Assembly (NCBI RefSeq): GCF_009760405.1
Contig: NZ_WRPP01000007.1
Span: 248,001 to 312,000, forward strand
Reading direction: 5' to 3'
DNA: 64,000 nt
From: Nocardia terrae
GTDB lineage: Bacteria > Actinomycetota > Actinomycetes > Mycobacteriales > Mycobacteriaceae
Shown: positions 17,372-25,893 of the stretch, one piece after another
Position numbering within the stretch: position 1 is the first letter of the stretch
How the letters are laid out: each line of letters begins with the position of its first letter
Position numbers and translations under genes: made by a program
Notes under the pieces: generated by a model
Told to the model about the DNA's origin: nothing
Databases searched by the model: none
The model's input: only the letters and a program-made list of their open reading frames with translations

Positions 17372-18478
17372 TTGACCGCGCGTGGCCGGGTCAGCGCTCT
17401 GCTACCCGATTTCCCCTGGGACACCATCGCTTCCGTGAAGGCGAAGGCCGCTTCGCATCCGGACGGCATCGTCGACCTCTCGGTCGGGACACCGGTCGAT
17501 CCGGTGGATCCGCTGATCCGCGAGGCACTCTCGTCGGTGGCGGAGGTGCCCGGGTATCCGACCACGCACGGCACGCCCGAATTGCGCGAAGCCGTTGTCG
17601 CGGCGCTGAAGCGGCGATTCGGGATCACCGGGGTGGACCCGGCCGCCGTGCTGCCCGCCATCGGCACCAAGGAGCTGATCGCGGGGCTGCCGCGGCTGCT
17701 GGGCCTGGGGGCCTCGGATCTGGTCGTCATCCCGGAGGTCGCCTACCCGACCTACGAGGTGGGCGCGCTGCTCGCCGGCGCGCGCTACCTGCGTGCCGAC
17801 TCGACGGTCCAGCTCGGTCCCGAGCGGCCGGCGCTGATCTTCCTCAACTCGCCGTCCAACCCGACCGGCAAGGTGCTGGGCGTCGACCACCTGCGCAAGG
17901 TGGTGCGCTTCGCCCGCGAACGCGGGGCCATCGTCGCCTCCGACGAGTGCTACCTCGGCCTGGACTGGGGCCGCGACGCGGTGTCCATCCTCGATCCCGA
18001 GGTGTGCGGTCGCGACCACACCGGCTTGCTGGCCATCCATTCGCTGTCCAAGACCTCGAATCTGGCGAGCTACCGGGCCGGTTTCGTGACCGGTGACCCG
18101 GAGCTGGTGGCGGAGTTGCTCGAGGTGCGCAAGCACTCGGGCATGATGCTGCCGTACCCGATCCAGGCGGCCATGACCGCGGCCCTCGGCGACGACACCC
18201 ACGAGGTCGAGCAAAAGGACCGCTACCGCGCGCGGCGGGTGGTGCTGCGAGATGCCCTGGAGCGTGCGGGTTTCCGTATCGACGACTCCGACGCGGGCCT
18301 GTACCTCTGGTCCACGCGCGGCGAGCCGTGTCGCACGACCCTGGATTGGCTGGCCGAGCGCGGCATCCTGGCGGCCCCGGGCGAGTTCTACGGCCCGCGC
18401 GGCAATCAGCATGTGCGCATTGCCCTTACCGCCACCGACGAGCGCATCGCCGCGGCCGCTGATCGCCTGACCAGCTGA
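17372..18478 (+). CDS. dapC: DapC, N-succinyldiaminopimelate aminotransferase
   Basis: 368-aa fold-type I PLP aminotransferase expected to make N-succinyl-LL-2,6-diaminopimelate in lysine and peptidoglycan synthesis. Visible motifs are DLSVGTPVDPV, LNSPSNPTGKVLG, SDECYLGLDW, the PLP lysine in HSLSKTSNLASYRAGF, and the C-terminal Arg region. It matches Rv1178. Start TTG 17372 is preceded by AGGACGAGA and lies 8 nt after the fdxC stop; longer reading would run through fdxC. dapD and dapE are at 28-29 and 39-41 kb. Confidence 0.9.
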   Translation: MTARGRVSALLPDFPWDTIASVKAKAASHPDGIVDLSVGTPVDPVDPLIREALSSVAEVPGYPTTHGTPELREAVVAALKRRFGITGVDPAAVLPAIGTKELIAGLPRLLGLGASDLVVIPEVAYPTYEVGALLAGARYLRADSTVQLGPERPALIFLNSPSNPTGKVLGVDHLRKVVRFARERGAIVASDECYLGLDWGRDAVSILDPEVCGRDHTGLLAIHSLSKTSNLASYRAGFVTGDPELVAELLEVRKHSGMMLPYPIQAAMTAALGDDTHEVEQKDRYRARRVVLRDALERAGFRIDDSDAGLYLWSTRGEPCRTTLDWLAERGILAAPGEFYGPRGNQHVRIALTATDERIAAAADRLTS

Positions 18479-18548
18479 TTTTCCGTTACCACCGGGCCCG
18501 TGATACCGTCTACGACGTTGCGAGGCCCGGTGGCCTGGTTCCATGCAA

Positions 18549-18622
18549 GGCCCTGTGGCGCAGTTGGTTAGCGCGCCGCCCTGTCACGGCGGAGGTCGCG
18601 GGTTCGAGTCCCGTCAGGGTCG
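18549..18622 (+). tRNA. tRNA-Asp (anticodon GTC)
   Basis: Complete 74-nt cloverleaf without encoded CCA. Acceptor GGCCCTG pairs with CAGGGTC, the D loop has AGTTGGTTA, anticodon stem CCGCC/GGCGG carries GTC at 18583-18585, and the T arm has GGTTCGAGTCC. A terminator follows 18 nt later. Confidence 0.97.
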
Positions 18623-18640
18623 CTCTCTGTATCGAAGTTC

Positions 18641-18670
18641 AAGCCCTCCTCTCGGAGGGCTTTTTCTTTT
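18641..18670 (+). terminator. Intrinsic terminator after tRNA-Asp
   Basis: AAGCCCTCC / GGAGGGCTT stem (18641-18649, 18654-18662), TCTC loop, followed by a T-rich tract. It is the most canonical terminator in the window. Confidence 0.93.
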
Positions 18671-18759
18671 TCTGAACTCGATCTTTCCCGAAACTGACCC
18701 GTAGGTCTTTCACAACGCCTATAACAGGTTCTCATCGCAACTCGATGAGGAGTCTTTCA

Positions 18760-20415
18760 GTGCGTGGTCCATCTTATGAAACCCCCGGTAAGAGTGTCTT
18801 CGGCAGTAATGTCAGCCGACGCGGGTTCCTAGCTGCAACAGGTGTCATTCTGGGGGCGGCTGCGCTACTACCGAAGATGCCATCGGCGCGGGCCCTACCC
18901 ACCGGCTCGATCAATGACGGCGACACCATGCCGATCCTGGTCATCGGCACCGGCTACGGCGGCGCGGTCGCGGCCCTGCGGCTGGCCCAGGCCGGGCAGA
19001 GCGTCGTCATGGTCGAGAAGGGCATGTCCTGGACCCAGCCCGGCTCGGACGGCAAGGTCTTCTGCAACATGCTCAACCCGGACGGCCGGTCCTTCTGGCT
19101 GCGCACCGAGACCGTCCAGCCCATCAACCACTTCATGGGCGCGCCCTACGACAAGGCCATCTCCAACTACACCGGCGTCCTGGACGCCGAGCAGTTCAGC
19201 GGGATTCGGATCTACCAGGGCCGCGGCGTCGGCGGCGGCTCGCTGGTCAACGGCGGCATGGCGGTGACGCCCAAGCAGGAGAACTTCGCGAGCATCCTGC
19301 CGTCGGTGGACGCGGCCTCGATGTACAGCACCTACTATCCGCGGGCCAATGCCGGGCTGAAGGTGAACAACGTCGACCAGACCTGGTGGCAGTCCGCCGA
19401 CTGCTACCAGTTCGCACGGGTCGGGAAGAAAACGGCCGAGGCTTCCGGGTTTTCGACGACTTTCGTGCCGAACGTCTACGACTTCAACTACATGAAGCAG
19501 GAGCAGGCCGGCACCGCGACGCGATCGGCGCTCAACGCCGAGGTCATCTACGGCAACAACTACGGCAAGAACTCCCTCGACAAGACGTATCTGGCGGCGG
19601 CCTCGGGCACCGGCAAGGTGACCATCGTGCCGCAGCACAACGTCACCGCGGTCTCGCCCGCCAATGGCGGCGGGTTCTCGGTGGTCATGAACCAGATAGA
19701 CACCAGCGGCAATACCGTCAAGACGAAAACCGTTACGGCGCAGAAGGTCTTCTTCGCGGCGGGCAGCGTGGGCACCAGCAAATTGCTGGTCACCCAGAAG
19801 GCCACCGGCAAGCTGCCCAACCTGCCCGACTCGGTCGGCACCGGCTGGGGCAACAACGGCAATGTCATGGTGGCCCGGCAGAACCAGGCCTGGGACGCCA
19901 CCGGCAGCCTGCAGTCCTGCATTCCGACCCTCGGCATCGACAACTGGGCCGACAGCGGCGGTCCGGCGTTCGCGGAGATCTCGCCGTTCCCGGCGGGCAT
20001 CGAGACCTTCGCCAGCCTGTACCTGGCCATCACCAAGAACCCGAACCGCGGCACCTTCTCCTACAACTCGGGTTCCGGTGGCGTGGACCTGAACTGGCAG
20101 ACCGCCTGGAACCAGCCCAGTATCGACTGCGCCAAGCGCATCTTCGACCCGATCAACACCAAACAGGCCACCATCTACCGGACCGACCTGTTCGGCGAAT
20201 ACAAGACCTGGGGTGACGATTTCGCCTACCACCCGCTGGGCGGCTGCGTGATCAACGTGTCCACCGACAACTACGGGCGGCTCACCCCGTACCCGGGCCT
20301 GTACGTCATCGACGGCTCGCTGATCCCGGGTCTCACCACCGTCAACCCGTTCGTCACCATCACCGCGTTGGCCGAACGCAATATCGAGAACATCATCGCC
20401 AACGACTTCAAGTGA
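18760..20415 (+). CDS. Secreted cholesterol oxidase (GMC family, class I)
   Basis: 551 aa. Tat signal with SRRGFLA and a hydrophobic segment ending near ARA. FAD fold VIGTGYGGAVAALRLAQAG, then GRGVGGGSLVNGGMAV. Active-site equivalents of Streptomyces ChoA can be seen: Glu in FAEISPFP, His in DDFAYHPLGGCV and Asn in NPFVTI. It oxidises and isomerises cholesterol to cholest-4-en-3-one outside the cell. GTG 18760 is preferred because GAGGAG lies 7 nt upstream; ATG 18745 overlaps that RBS. It is a single gene between tRNA-Asp and pruA. Confidence 0.93.
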   Translation: MRGPSYETPGKSVFGSNVSRRGFLAATGVILGAAALLPKMPSARALPTGSINDGDTMPILVIGTGYGGAVAALRLAQAGQSVVMVEKGMSWTQPGSDGKVFCNMLNPDGRSFWLRTETVQPINHFMGAPYDKAISNYTGVLDAEQFSGIRIYQGRGVGGGSLVNGGMAVTPKQENFASILPSVDAASMYSTYYPRANAGLKVNNVDQTWWQSADCYQFARVGKKTAEASGFSTTFVPNVYDFNYMKQEQAGTATRSALNAEVIYGNNYGKNSLDKTYLAAASGTGKVTIVPQHNVTAVSPANGGGFSVVMNQIDTSGNTVKTKTVTAQKVFFAAGSVGTSKLLVTQKATGKLPNLPDSVGTGWGNNGNVMVARQNQAWDATGSLQSCIPTLGIDNWADSGGPAFAEISPFPAGIETFASLYLAITKNPNRGTFSYNSGSGGVDLNWQTAWNQPSIDCAKRIFDPINTKQATIYRTDLFGEYKTWGDDFAYHPLGGCVINVSTDNYGRLTPYPGLYVIDGSLIPGLTTVNPFVTITALAERNIENIIANDFK

Positions 20416-20466
20416 CGGAGATTTTCCGATGAAGGGCGGGGTCGGAGCGTGTTCGTTCCGGCCCGG

Positions 20467-20490
20467 CCCGGGCTATCGCGTTAGCCTGGG
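20467..20490 (+). promoter_or_regulatory. Inverted repeat abutting the pruA start
   Basis: CCCGGGCTA and TAGCCTGGG (8 of 9 pairs) around TCGCGT, ending two nt before the pruA ATG. In DNA it may be an operator; in RNA it would cover the initiation region. No strong Shine-Dalgarno sequence is seen elsewhere. Confidence 0.4.
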
Positions 20491-20492
20491 AT

Positions 20493-22127
20493 ATGGACGC
20501 TGTCACGGTTGTCCCTGCTCCCGCCAATGAACCGGTGCACACCTACGCTCCGGGCAGCCGCGAACGCGAGCTGCTGACCGGCAAGCTCGCCGATCTCTCC
20601 GCCGAATCCGTCGACGTGCCGCTCGTGATCGGCGGCAAGCATCAGCCCGGCGGCGGCGAACGGCTCAACATCACGATGCCGCACCGGCATCGGCACGTAC
20701 TCGGGACCTACACCAATACCACTCACGACGAAGCGCGCGCGGCCGTCGCCGCCGCCACGGCCGCCGCGCCCGGCTGGCGGGCCCTGCCCTTCGAGGAACG
20801 GGCCGCGGTCCTGCTGCGGGCCGCCGACCTGCTCGCCGGGCCCTGGCGCGAGACCATCGCCGCCGCCACCATGCTCGGGCAGTCGAAGACGGTGCAGCAG
20901 GCCGAAATCGACGCGCCCTGCGAACTGGTCGACTTCTGGCGGTTCAATGTCGCGTTCGCCCGGCGGATTCTGCGGGAACAGCCGGAATCGGCTGCGGGGG
21001 TGTGGAATCGGATGGACTACCGGCCGCTGGAAGGCTTCGTCTACGCCATCACGCCGTTCAACTTCACCGCCATCGCCGGGAACCTGCCGACCGCACCCGC
21101 CCTGATGGGCAATACCGTGGTCTGGAAACCTTCGCCGACACAGCAGCTTTCGGCGTACTACACGATGCTGTTGCTGGAAGAGGCGGGCCTGCCGCCCGGC
21201 GTCATCAATATGGTGACCGGCGACGGCGCGAAGCTCTCGGAGGTCGTGCTGGCCGATCCGAAGCTGGCGGGCATCCACTTCACCGGATCCACCCGCACCT
21301 TCCAGTACCTGTGGCAGAGCGTGGGCTCGAATATCGGCCGCTACCACGGATATCCGCGACTGGTAGGGGAGACCGGCGGCAAGGACTTCATTCTCGCTCA
21401 CCCCTCCGCCGATCCGGATGCCTTGCGTACGGCCATGATTCGCGGGGCCTACGAGTATCAGGGGCAGAAGTGCTCGGCCGCGTCGCGGGCCTACATCGCC
21501 AAGTCGGTGTGGCAGCGGATGGGGGAGGACTTCCTGTCCGAAGTGGAGTCGCTGACCTACGGTGACGTCGCCGACCTGTCGAATTTCGGTGGGGCCGTGA
21601 TCGACAGCCGCGCCTACCTGAAATGCGAGGCGGCCATCGATCGGGCCAAGGGCGCCGGAATCGACATCGTGGGCGGCGGGTGCGACGACAGCGAGGGCTG
21701 GTTCGTGCGCCCCACGGTCCTGCTCGGTGACGACCCCGGCGACGAGGCCTTCGCCACCGAGTACTTCGGCCCGATCCTGTCGGTCTACGTCTACGACGAC
21801 AGCGCCCCGGACTCCTTCGCCGACATCCTCGACATCGTGGACTCCACCTCGCCCTACGCCCTGACCGGCGCGATCTTCGCCCGCGACCGCCAGGCCGTGG
21901 AATCCGCCTCGACCGCACTGCGATTCGCCGCCGGCAACTTCTACATCAATGACAAGCCCACCGGCGCGGTCGTCGGCCAGCAGCCCTTCGGCGGCGCGCG
22001 CGCCTCCGGAACCGACGACAAGGCGGGCTCCTACCTCAACCTGCTGCGCTGGGTCGCGCCCCGGACCTTGAAGGAAACCTTCGTTCCCCCCACCGATTAC
22101 CGCTACCCCCACATGGAGGTGCGATGA
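20493..22127 (+). CDS. pruA: PruA, L-glutamate gamma-semialdehyde dehydrogenase
   Basis: 544-aa NAD-dependent aldehyde dehydrogenase for the second step of proline catabolism. ITPFNFTAIAGNLPTAPALM and GNTVVWKPSPTQ form the cofactor site, GETGGKDF includes the general-base region, GQKCSAASR holds the catalytic Cys, and GQQPFGGARASGTDDKAGS is typical of PruA. It is coupled to putB by an ATGA overlap. Length matches the M. tuberculosis enzyme (Rv1187). Confidence 0.95.
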   Translation: MDAVTVVPAPANEPVHTYAPGSRERELLTGKLADLSAESVDVPLVIGGKHQPGGGERLNITMPHRHRHVLGTYTNTTHDEARAAVAAATAAAPGWRALPFEERAAVLLRAADLLAGPWRETIAAATMLGQSKTVQQAEIDAPCELVDFWRFNVAFARRILREQPESAAGVWNRMDYRPLEGFVYAITPFNFTAIAGNLPTAPALMGNTVVWKPSPTQQLSAYYTMLLLEEAGLPPGVINMVTGDGAKLSEVVLADPKLAGIHFTGSTRTFQYLWQSVGSNIGRYHGYPRLVGETGGKDFILAHPSADPDALRTAMIRGAYEYQGQKCSAASRAYIAKSVWQRMGEDFLSEVESLTYGDVADLSNFGGAVIDSRAYLKCEAAIDRAKGAGIDIVGGGCDDSEGWFVRPTVLLGDDPGDEAFATEYFGPILSVYVYDDSAPDSFADILDIVDSTSPYALTGAIFARDRQAVESASTALRFAAGNFYINDKPTGAVVGQQPFGGARASGTDDKAGSYLNLLRWVAPRTLKETFVPPTDYRYPHMEVR

Positions 22128-23083
22128 ACCCGCTACGTCCGGCGATCCTGGCGGCGGCCGGATCGTCCAAGCTGAAGGACGCCATCACCCGGGTCCCGGT
22201 CACCGCGGCCGTGGTCCGGCGCTTCGTGGCCGGGGAGGCCCGCGCCGACCTGGTCCCGGTGGCGACCGCGCTGCTGGAGAGCGGCCGCTCGGTCAGCGTC
22301 GACTTCCTCGGCGAGTACACCACCGACCGCGCCCAGGCCGATGCCGCGGTGACGGAATATCTTTCGCTCATCGACGACCTCGCCGAGGTCGACCACGCGG
22401 TACCCGGCGCGCACTCCGAGATCCCCCGGGTGGAGGTCTCGCTCAAGCTGTCGGCGCTGGGCCAGTCGCTGGGGCAGGACGGCCCGGCCATCGCCGCGGA
22501 GAATCTGCACAAGCTGTGCACCAAGGCCGTCGAACGCCACGTCTGGGTGACCGTCGACGCCGAGGACCACACCACCACCGAGGACACCCTGGACGCGGTC
22601 CGGCTGGCGCGCGCCGAATTCCCTTGGCTCGCGGTGGCTTTGCAGACCTACCTGCGCCAGGCCGAGGACAATGCCCGCGACCTGGCCACCGACGGCACCC
22701 GAATCCGCCTGTGCAAGGGCGCGTATCAGGAACCCGCGACCGTCGCCTACCGCCGCCGCGCCGAGGTCGACGCCTCCTACCTGCGCTGCCTGGACGTCCT
22801 CATGCGCGACGCCTGGTACCCGATGATCGCCTCCCACGACCCGGCCATGATCGCCGCCGCCTTGACCCTGGCCTCCGAGAACAACCACAGCCCGGGCGAT
22901 TACGAGTTCCAGATGCTCTACGGCATCCGCGACGACGAACAACGCCGCCTGGTCTCCGAAGGCCATGCCCTGCGCGTCTACATCCCCTACGGCACCCAGT
23001 GGTACGGCTACCTCATGCGCCGCCTCGCCGAACGCCCCGCCAACCTGGCCTTCTTCCTCCGAGCCCTCACGGACCGCGCCTGA
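22124..23083 (+). CDS. putB: Monofunctional proline dehydrogenase PutB
   Basis: 319-aa FAD-dependent TIM-barrel enzyme oxidising proline to delta-1-pyrroline-5-carboxylate, with electrons probably passing to quinone. Motifs: EVSLKLSALGQ, VTVDAEDHTTTEDTLD, ALQTYLRQAEDN, IRLCKGAYQEP, ASHDPAMI, YEFQMLYGIR, RVYIPYGTQWYGYLMRRLAERPAN. As in other actinobacteria the two proline enzymes are separate, not fused. Third codon positions are strikingly C-rich compared with the start of pruA. Confidence 0.95.
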   Translation: MNPLRPAILAAAGSSKLKDAITRVPVTAAVVRRFVAGEARADLVPVATALLESGRSVSVDFLGEYTTDRAQADAAVTEYLSLIDDLAEVDHAVPGAHSEIPRVEVSLKLSALGQSLGQDGPAIAAENLHKLCTKAVERHVWVTVDAEDHTTTEDTLDAVRLARAEFPWLAVALQTYLRQAEDNARDLATDGTRIRLCKGAYQEPATVAYRRRAEVDASYLRCLDVLMRDAWYPMIASHDPAMIAAALTLASENNHSPGDYEFQMLYGIRDDEQRRLVSEGHALRVYIPYGTQWYGYLMRRLAERPANLAFFLRALTDRA

Positions 23084-23229
23084 AGCTCGTGCGGCGGACC
23101 GAGAGCCCACCCCGCCCACCGGGGTTCAGAGGCGAGACCTTGGGGGTTGGTCGCACCCTGGTCGGCCGCGATCGAAGGTCGTGCGGCGGGCCGGGAGTCC
23201 TCGCCCGCCGCTCAAGGGTTTCAGGGGTG
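23082..23229 (+). repeat. Imperfect direct repeat in the putB/DUF2236 intergenic region
   Basis: Unit 1 (23082-23134) and unit 2 (23174-23229), 92 bp apart, both begin GAAG-TCGTGCGGCGG, continue through CCG-GAG-CC and CCCGCC, and end in a GGTTCAG/GGGTTTCAG block. Unit 1 starts at the putB stop codon. Confidence 0.55.
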
Positions 23230-23240
23230 TGACCCCTGAA
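23220..23240. terminator. Bidirectional hairpin terminator
   Basis: Perfect 9-bp stem TTCAGGGGT/ACCCCTGAA with GTG loop, between the convergent putB and DUF2236 genes. Confidence 0.7.
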
Positions 23241-23255
23241 GGTTCGAGAGTTCGG

Positions 23256-24119
23256 TCAGACCAGCGGGCGGCCGAGGCGGCGGCGCAGGCGCATGTCGGC
23301 GAGGTAGAAATTGAAGGGGAACAGGCGGATCGGGGTGGGCATGCGGGTCCACACGGCGGAGATGAGGCGCAGGAAGCCGCCGAAGACGCGCTCGTCGCGG
23401 GCGGTCCAGGACATGCCCATCTGGGCGCGCAGATGCGGCGGCAGCAGCGCCGTCACGATGAAGCGGTGCAGGCCGCCGAGGGTGACCTGCAGCGGCCAGG
23501 GCAGCATCTTCAGATCGGTGAGGGCGTTGAAGTAGGTGCGGGTGGCCTCGTCGATGGTCTTGGTGGCGAGGTTCTCTTCCCAGTAGACGTAGAACTCGTC
23601 GCGGGTCGCGGGCCACATCTCCGCGCGCATCTGCAGGGTGGTGCCCAGGCGCGCGCAGTGGCGGTAGAAGGCCTCGGCCACCGCGGGATCCATCGGCCCG
23701 CGCATGCGGTGGAGGATGTCGTCGAAGCCCCAGTAGATGCAGGCCGCCACCCACAGCTGGAGTTTCGGGTCGAAGGCGTTGTACTTGACCGGGCTGCCGG
23801 GCTTGGTGTGAATGGTGCGGTGCGAGCCGTTGACGGCCTCGCGGTAGTCGCGGCGGTCGTCCTCGTCGCCGATCATGGCGACGGCCAGATAGGTGAGGGT
23901 GGTGCGCAGCCGCTTGATGGGGCGCACCATGATCGAGCCGCTGTGCACGTCGGATTCCATCACGCCGTAGGCGACCGGGGTCAGCGACAGCTGCATGATC
24001 ACGTTGGCCGCACCGCCGAGGAACGCCCCGATTCCGTCGATATACTCGCGAACTTGCTCGGTGGTCATCGGCTCGGGGCCGACTGGCTCGTACTCGAACT
24101 TGCGAAGCGGTGCGGTCAT
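23256..24119 (-). CDS. DUF2236 / MpaB-family oxygenase, paralogue 1
   Basis: 287 aa, all-alpha DUF2236 protein, related to fungal MpaB and latex-clearing protein (b-type haem oxygenases). Family features: GAANVIMQLSLTPVAYGVME, KRLRTTLTYLAVAMIG, a His in GSHRTIH likely to be near the haem, NAFDPKLQLWVAACIYWG, and YWEENLATKTID. The paralogue at 24912-25766 aligns along its whole length. Substrate unknown, probably hydrophobic. Divergent from the TetR gene, with the operator-like site at 24165-24193 between them. Confidence 0.82.
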   Translation of the reverse strand: MTAPLRKFEYEPVGPEPMTTEQVREYIDGIGAFLGGAANVIMQLSLTPVAYGVMESDVHSGSIMVRPIKRLRTTLTYLAVAMIGDEDDRRDYREAVNGSHRTIHTKPGSPVKYNAFDPKLQLWVAACIYWGFDDILHRMRGPMDPAVAEAFYRHCARLGTTLQMRAEMWPATRDEFYVYWEENLATKTIDEATRTYFNALTDLKMLPWPLQVTLGGLHRFIVTALLPPHLRAQMGMSWTARDERVFGGFLRLISAVWTRMPTPIRLFPFNFYLADMRLRRRLGRPLV

Positions 24120-24164
24120 CGTTGACTCGGCTCCTCGTCGTCACTCCTCGCCGATGAGGAGAGT

Positions 24165-24193
24165 GTGAGAAAGATTTACGATCACCTTCTCAT
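24165..24193. promoter_or_regulatory. Putative TetR operator, site 1
   Basis: GTGAGAA-N15-TTCTCAT; the half-sites match 6 of 7. A second site at 25786-25814 has the same arms and the same total length. It lies 46 bp from the DUF2236-1 start and 73 bp from the TetR start. Confidence 0.65.
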
Positions 24194-24265
24194 CGTGGCA
24201 TGCGGCTGTCAATGTGCGAAGATTAGTGCCTCAGTCTCTCGATCTCACCGGAAAGGGCTCGGACC

Positions 24266-24898
24266 ATGGCCAAACTGGCCAAACTGCTGCCGCTCGTCCG
24301 CGGATCCGGCCCTGAGGACCGTAATCAGGCCAAGGTTCTCGACGCCGCGCTCATGGCCTTCCTGGACTTCGGCATCAAACGCACCAGCATGGTCGAGGTC
24401 GCCCGGCGCGGCGGGCTCTCGCTGGCCACCCTCTACCGGCGCTTCGCCGGCAAGAACGATCTCATCCAGGCCGTCGGGCTGCGGCAGGCTCGCCAGCTCG
24501 TCGACGAGATCGATGCCGCCGTGCAGGGGCCCATCGAAGCCGATGCCAGCGCCGAGGACCAGATCATCGCGCTGTTCATCGCCTTCATCGAGGGACTGCG
24601 CGGAAACCAGCTGCTGGGACGGCTGCTCAAGACCGAACCGGAGATCGTGCTGCCTTACCTGACCGTGCAGGGCGCGCCGGTCATCGAGCTCGGCCGTGAC
24701 TATCTCGCCGAGTTCATCGCCCGGTTGCAGGCCGAAGGCAAAGTGCCGCAGTACGACCCGCTACCGCTGGCCGAGATGATCGCCCGCGCCGCGCTGTCCC
24801 TGGCGCTGACTCCGCAGACGGTCATCCCGCTCGACGATCCGGTCGCACTGCGGCAGTTCGCCCGCGATCACGTCGTCCCCGGCTTCCGAATCCACTGA
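24266..24898 (+). CDS. TetR-family regulator between two DUF2236 genes
   Basis: 210 aa. The N-terminal HTH domain spans about 20-75 (ALMAFLDFGIKRTSMVEVARRGGLSLATLYRRFAGK shortened here to its recognition part SLATLYRRFAGK). The C-terminal ligand domain is hydrophobic and helical. It is convergent with DUF2236-2 (14 bp apart) and divergent from DUF2236-1, and it probably represses both and itself through the two matching 29-bp sites. ATG 24266 lies 12 nt after a GGAAAGGG segment. The ligand is unknown. Confidence 0.88.
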   Translation: MAKLAKLLPLVRGSGPEDRNQAKVLDAALMAFLDFGIKRTSMVEVARRGGLSLATLYRRFAGKNDLIQAVGLRQARQLVDEIDAAVQGPIEADASAEDQIIALFIAFIEGLRGNQLLGRLLKTEPEIVLPYLTVQGAPVIELGRDYLAEFIARLQAEGKVPQYDPLPLAEMIARAALSLALTPQTVIPLDDPVALRQFARDHVVPGFRIH

Positions 24899-24911
24899 GC
24901 GGCAGGGCTTC

Positions 24912-25766
24912 TCACACCAACCGCAGGCCGAGCCTGCGGCGCAGCCGCATGTCCATCAGATAGACATTGAGCGGGAAGGCGCGCACCGGCGCGGGCACCA
25001 CGCTCTCCGCCGCGCCGACCACCCGCAGCATGCGGGCGAGCAGCCGGTCCTGACGTGGCGTCCAGGTCATGCCCATCTCGTCCCGAAGGTGCTGCGGCAG
25101 CAGGCCGGTCACGAAGAAGCGATGCAGGGGGCCGAAGGTCAGCTGCAGCGGCCGGGGCAGCATCCTCAGGTCGATGAGATCCTCGAAGTACGCCTTGATC
25201 TTCGGATCGATGCGGGTGCGGGCGAGGTTCTCCTCCCAATAGCGGTCGAAGGCAACGCGATCCGTCGGCCACATGTCCGGGCGCACTTGCAGGGTGGTGC
25301 CCATGCGGGCGGCATGCCGGTAGAAGGCGTCGGCGTCGTACTCGTCCATCGGGCCGTGCATGCGCTCGTAGAGGTCGCGTGCGCCCCAGTAGAGGCAGGC
25401 CGCCACCCACAGCTGGAGTTTGGGGTCGAAGGCGTTGTACTTCACCGTGCTTCCCGCGCGTGAGCGGACGTACTTGTGCACGGAATCGACGGCTTCGCGG
25501 TAGGCGGCGCGGTCCTCCTCGGTGCCGAGCAGCGCGACGGCCAGATAGGTGAGGGTGGTGCGCAGCCGCTTGATCGGATGGATCATGACGTTCCCGGACT
25601 CCACCGGGCTCTCCACCACGCCGTAGCCGACCGGACGGTTGGATAGTTGCATGATCACATTGGCCGCCGCGCCGAAGAATCCGGCCGCGCCGTCGAGGTA
25701 CTGCCGGATATCGATCTCGGGTTCGGGAGCGCCGATGTCGAACGGATCGTGAAGCGGCCTGGTCAT
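24912..25766 (-). CDS. DUF2236 / MpaB-family oxygenase, paralogue 2
   Basis: 284 aa, full-length paralogue of the protein at 23256-24119: shared GAAANVIMQLSNRPVGYGVVE, KRLRTTLTYLAVALLG, VKYNAFDPKLQLWVAACLYWG, YWEENLARTRID, LRRRLGLRLV. The likely haem-region His is in VHKYVRS. Start ATG 25766 is preferred because CAGAGG lies 9 nt upstream; ATG 25778 would sit directly on that RBS. The longer open frame runs backwards over the fadD36 start and is not credible. Confidence 0.82.
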   Translation of the reverse strand: MTRPLHDPFDIGAPEPEIDIRQYLDGAAGFFGAAANVIMQLSNRPVGYGVVESPVESGNVMIHPIKRLRTTLTYLAVALLGTEEDRAAYREAVDSVHKYVRSRAGSTVKYNAFDPKLQLWVAACLYWGARDLYERMHGPMDEYDADAFYRHAARMGTTLQVRPDMWPTDRVAFDRYWEENLARTRIDPKIKAYFEDLIDLRMLPRPLQLTFGPLHRFFVTGLLPQHLRDEMGMTWTPRQDRLLARMLRVVGAAESVVPAPVRAFPLNVYLMDMRLRRRLGLRLV

Positions 25767-25785
25767 CGTCGACCACATCCTCTGA

Positions 25786-25814
25786 GTGAGAAGGTTATAC
25801 AGAAACTTTCTTAC
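25786..25814. promoter_or_regulatory. Putative TetR operator, site 2
   Basis: GTGAGAA-N15-TTCTTAC, 20 bp upstream of DUF2236-2. All four half-sites of the two operators fit RTRAGAARG followed by a T-rich stretch. Confidence 0.65.
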
Positions 25815-25893
25815 CCACTCGGGTCGCCTGTCAACCGACTTGGCGGGTTCGCACCCGATTCGTTGTCCCGGGGCCTCGGGTAGCGTGACGCGC

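Noticed and set aside
18549..20415. tRNA-Asp as attachment site for an island carrying cholesterol oxidase
   Set aside because: No integrase and no direct repeat of the tRNA 3' end were seen, and composition resembles the neighbours.
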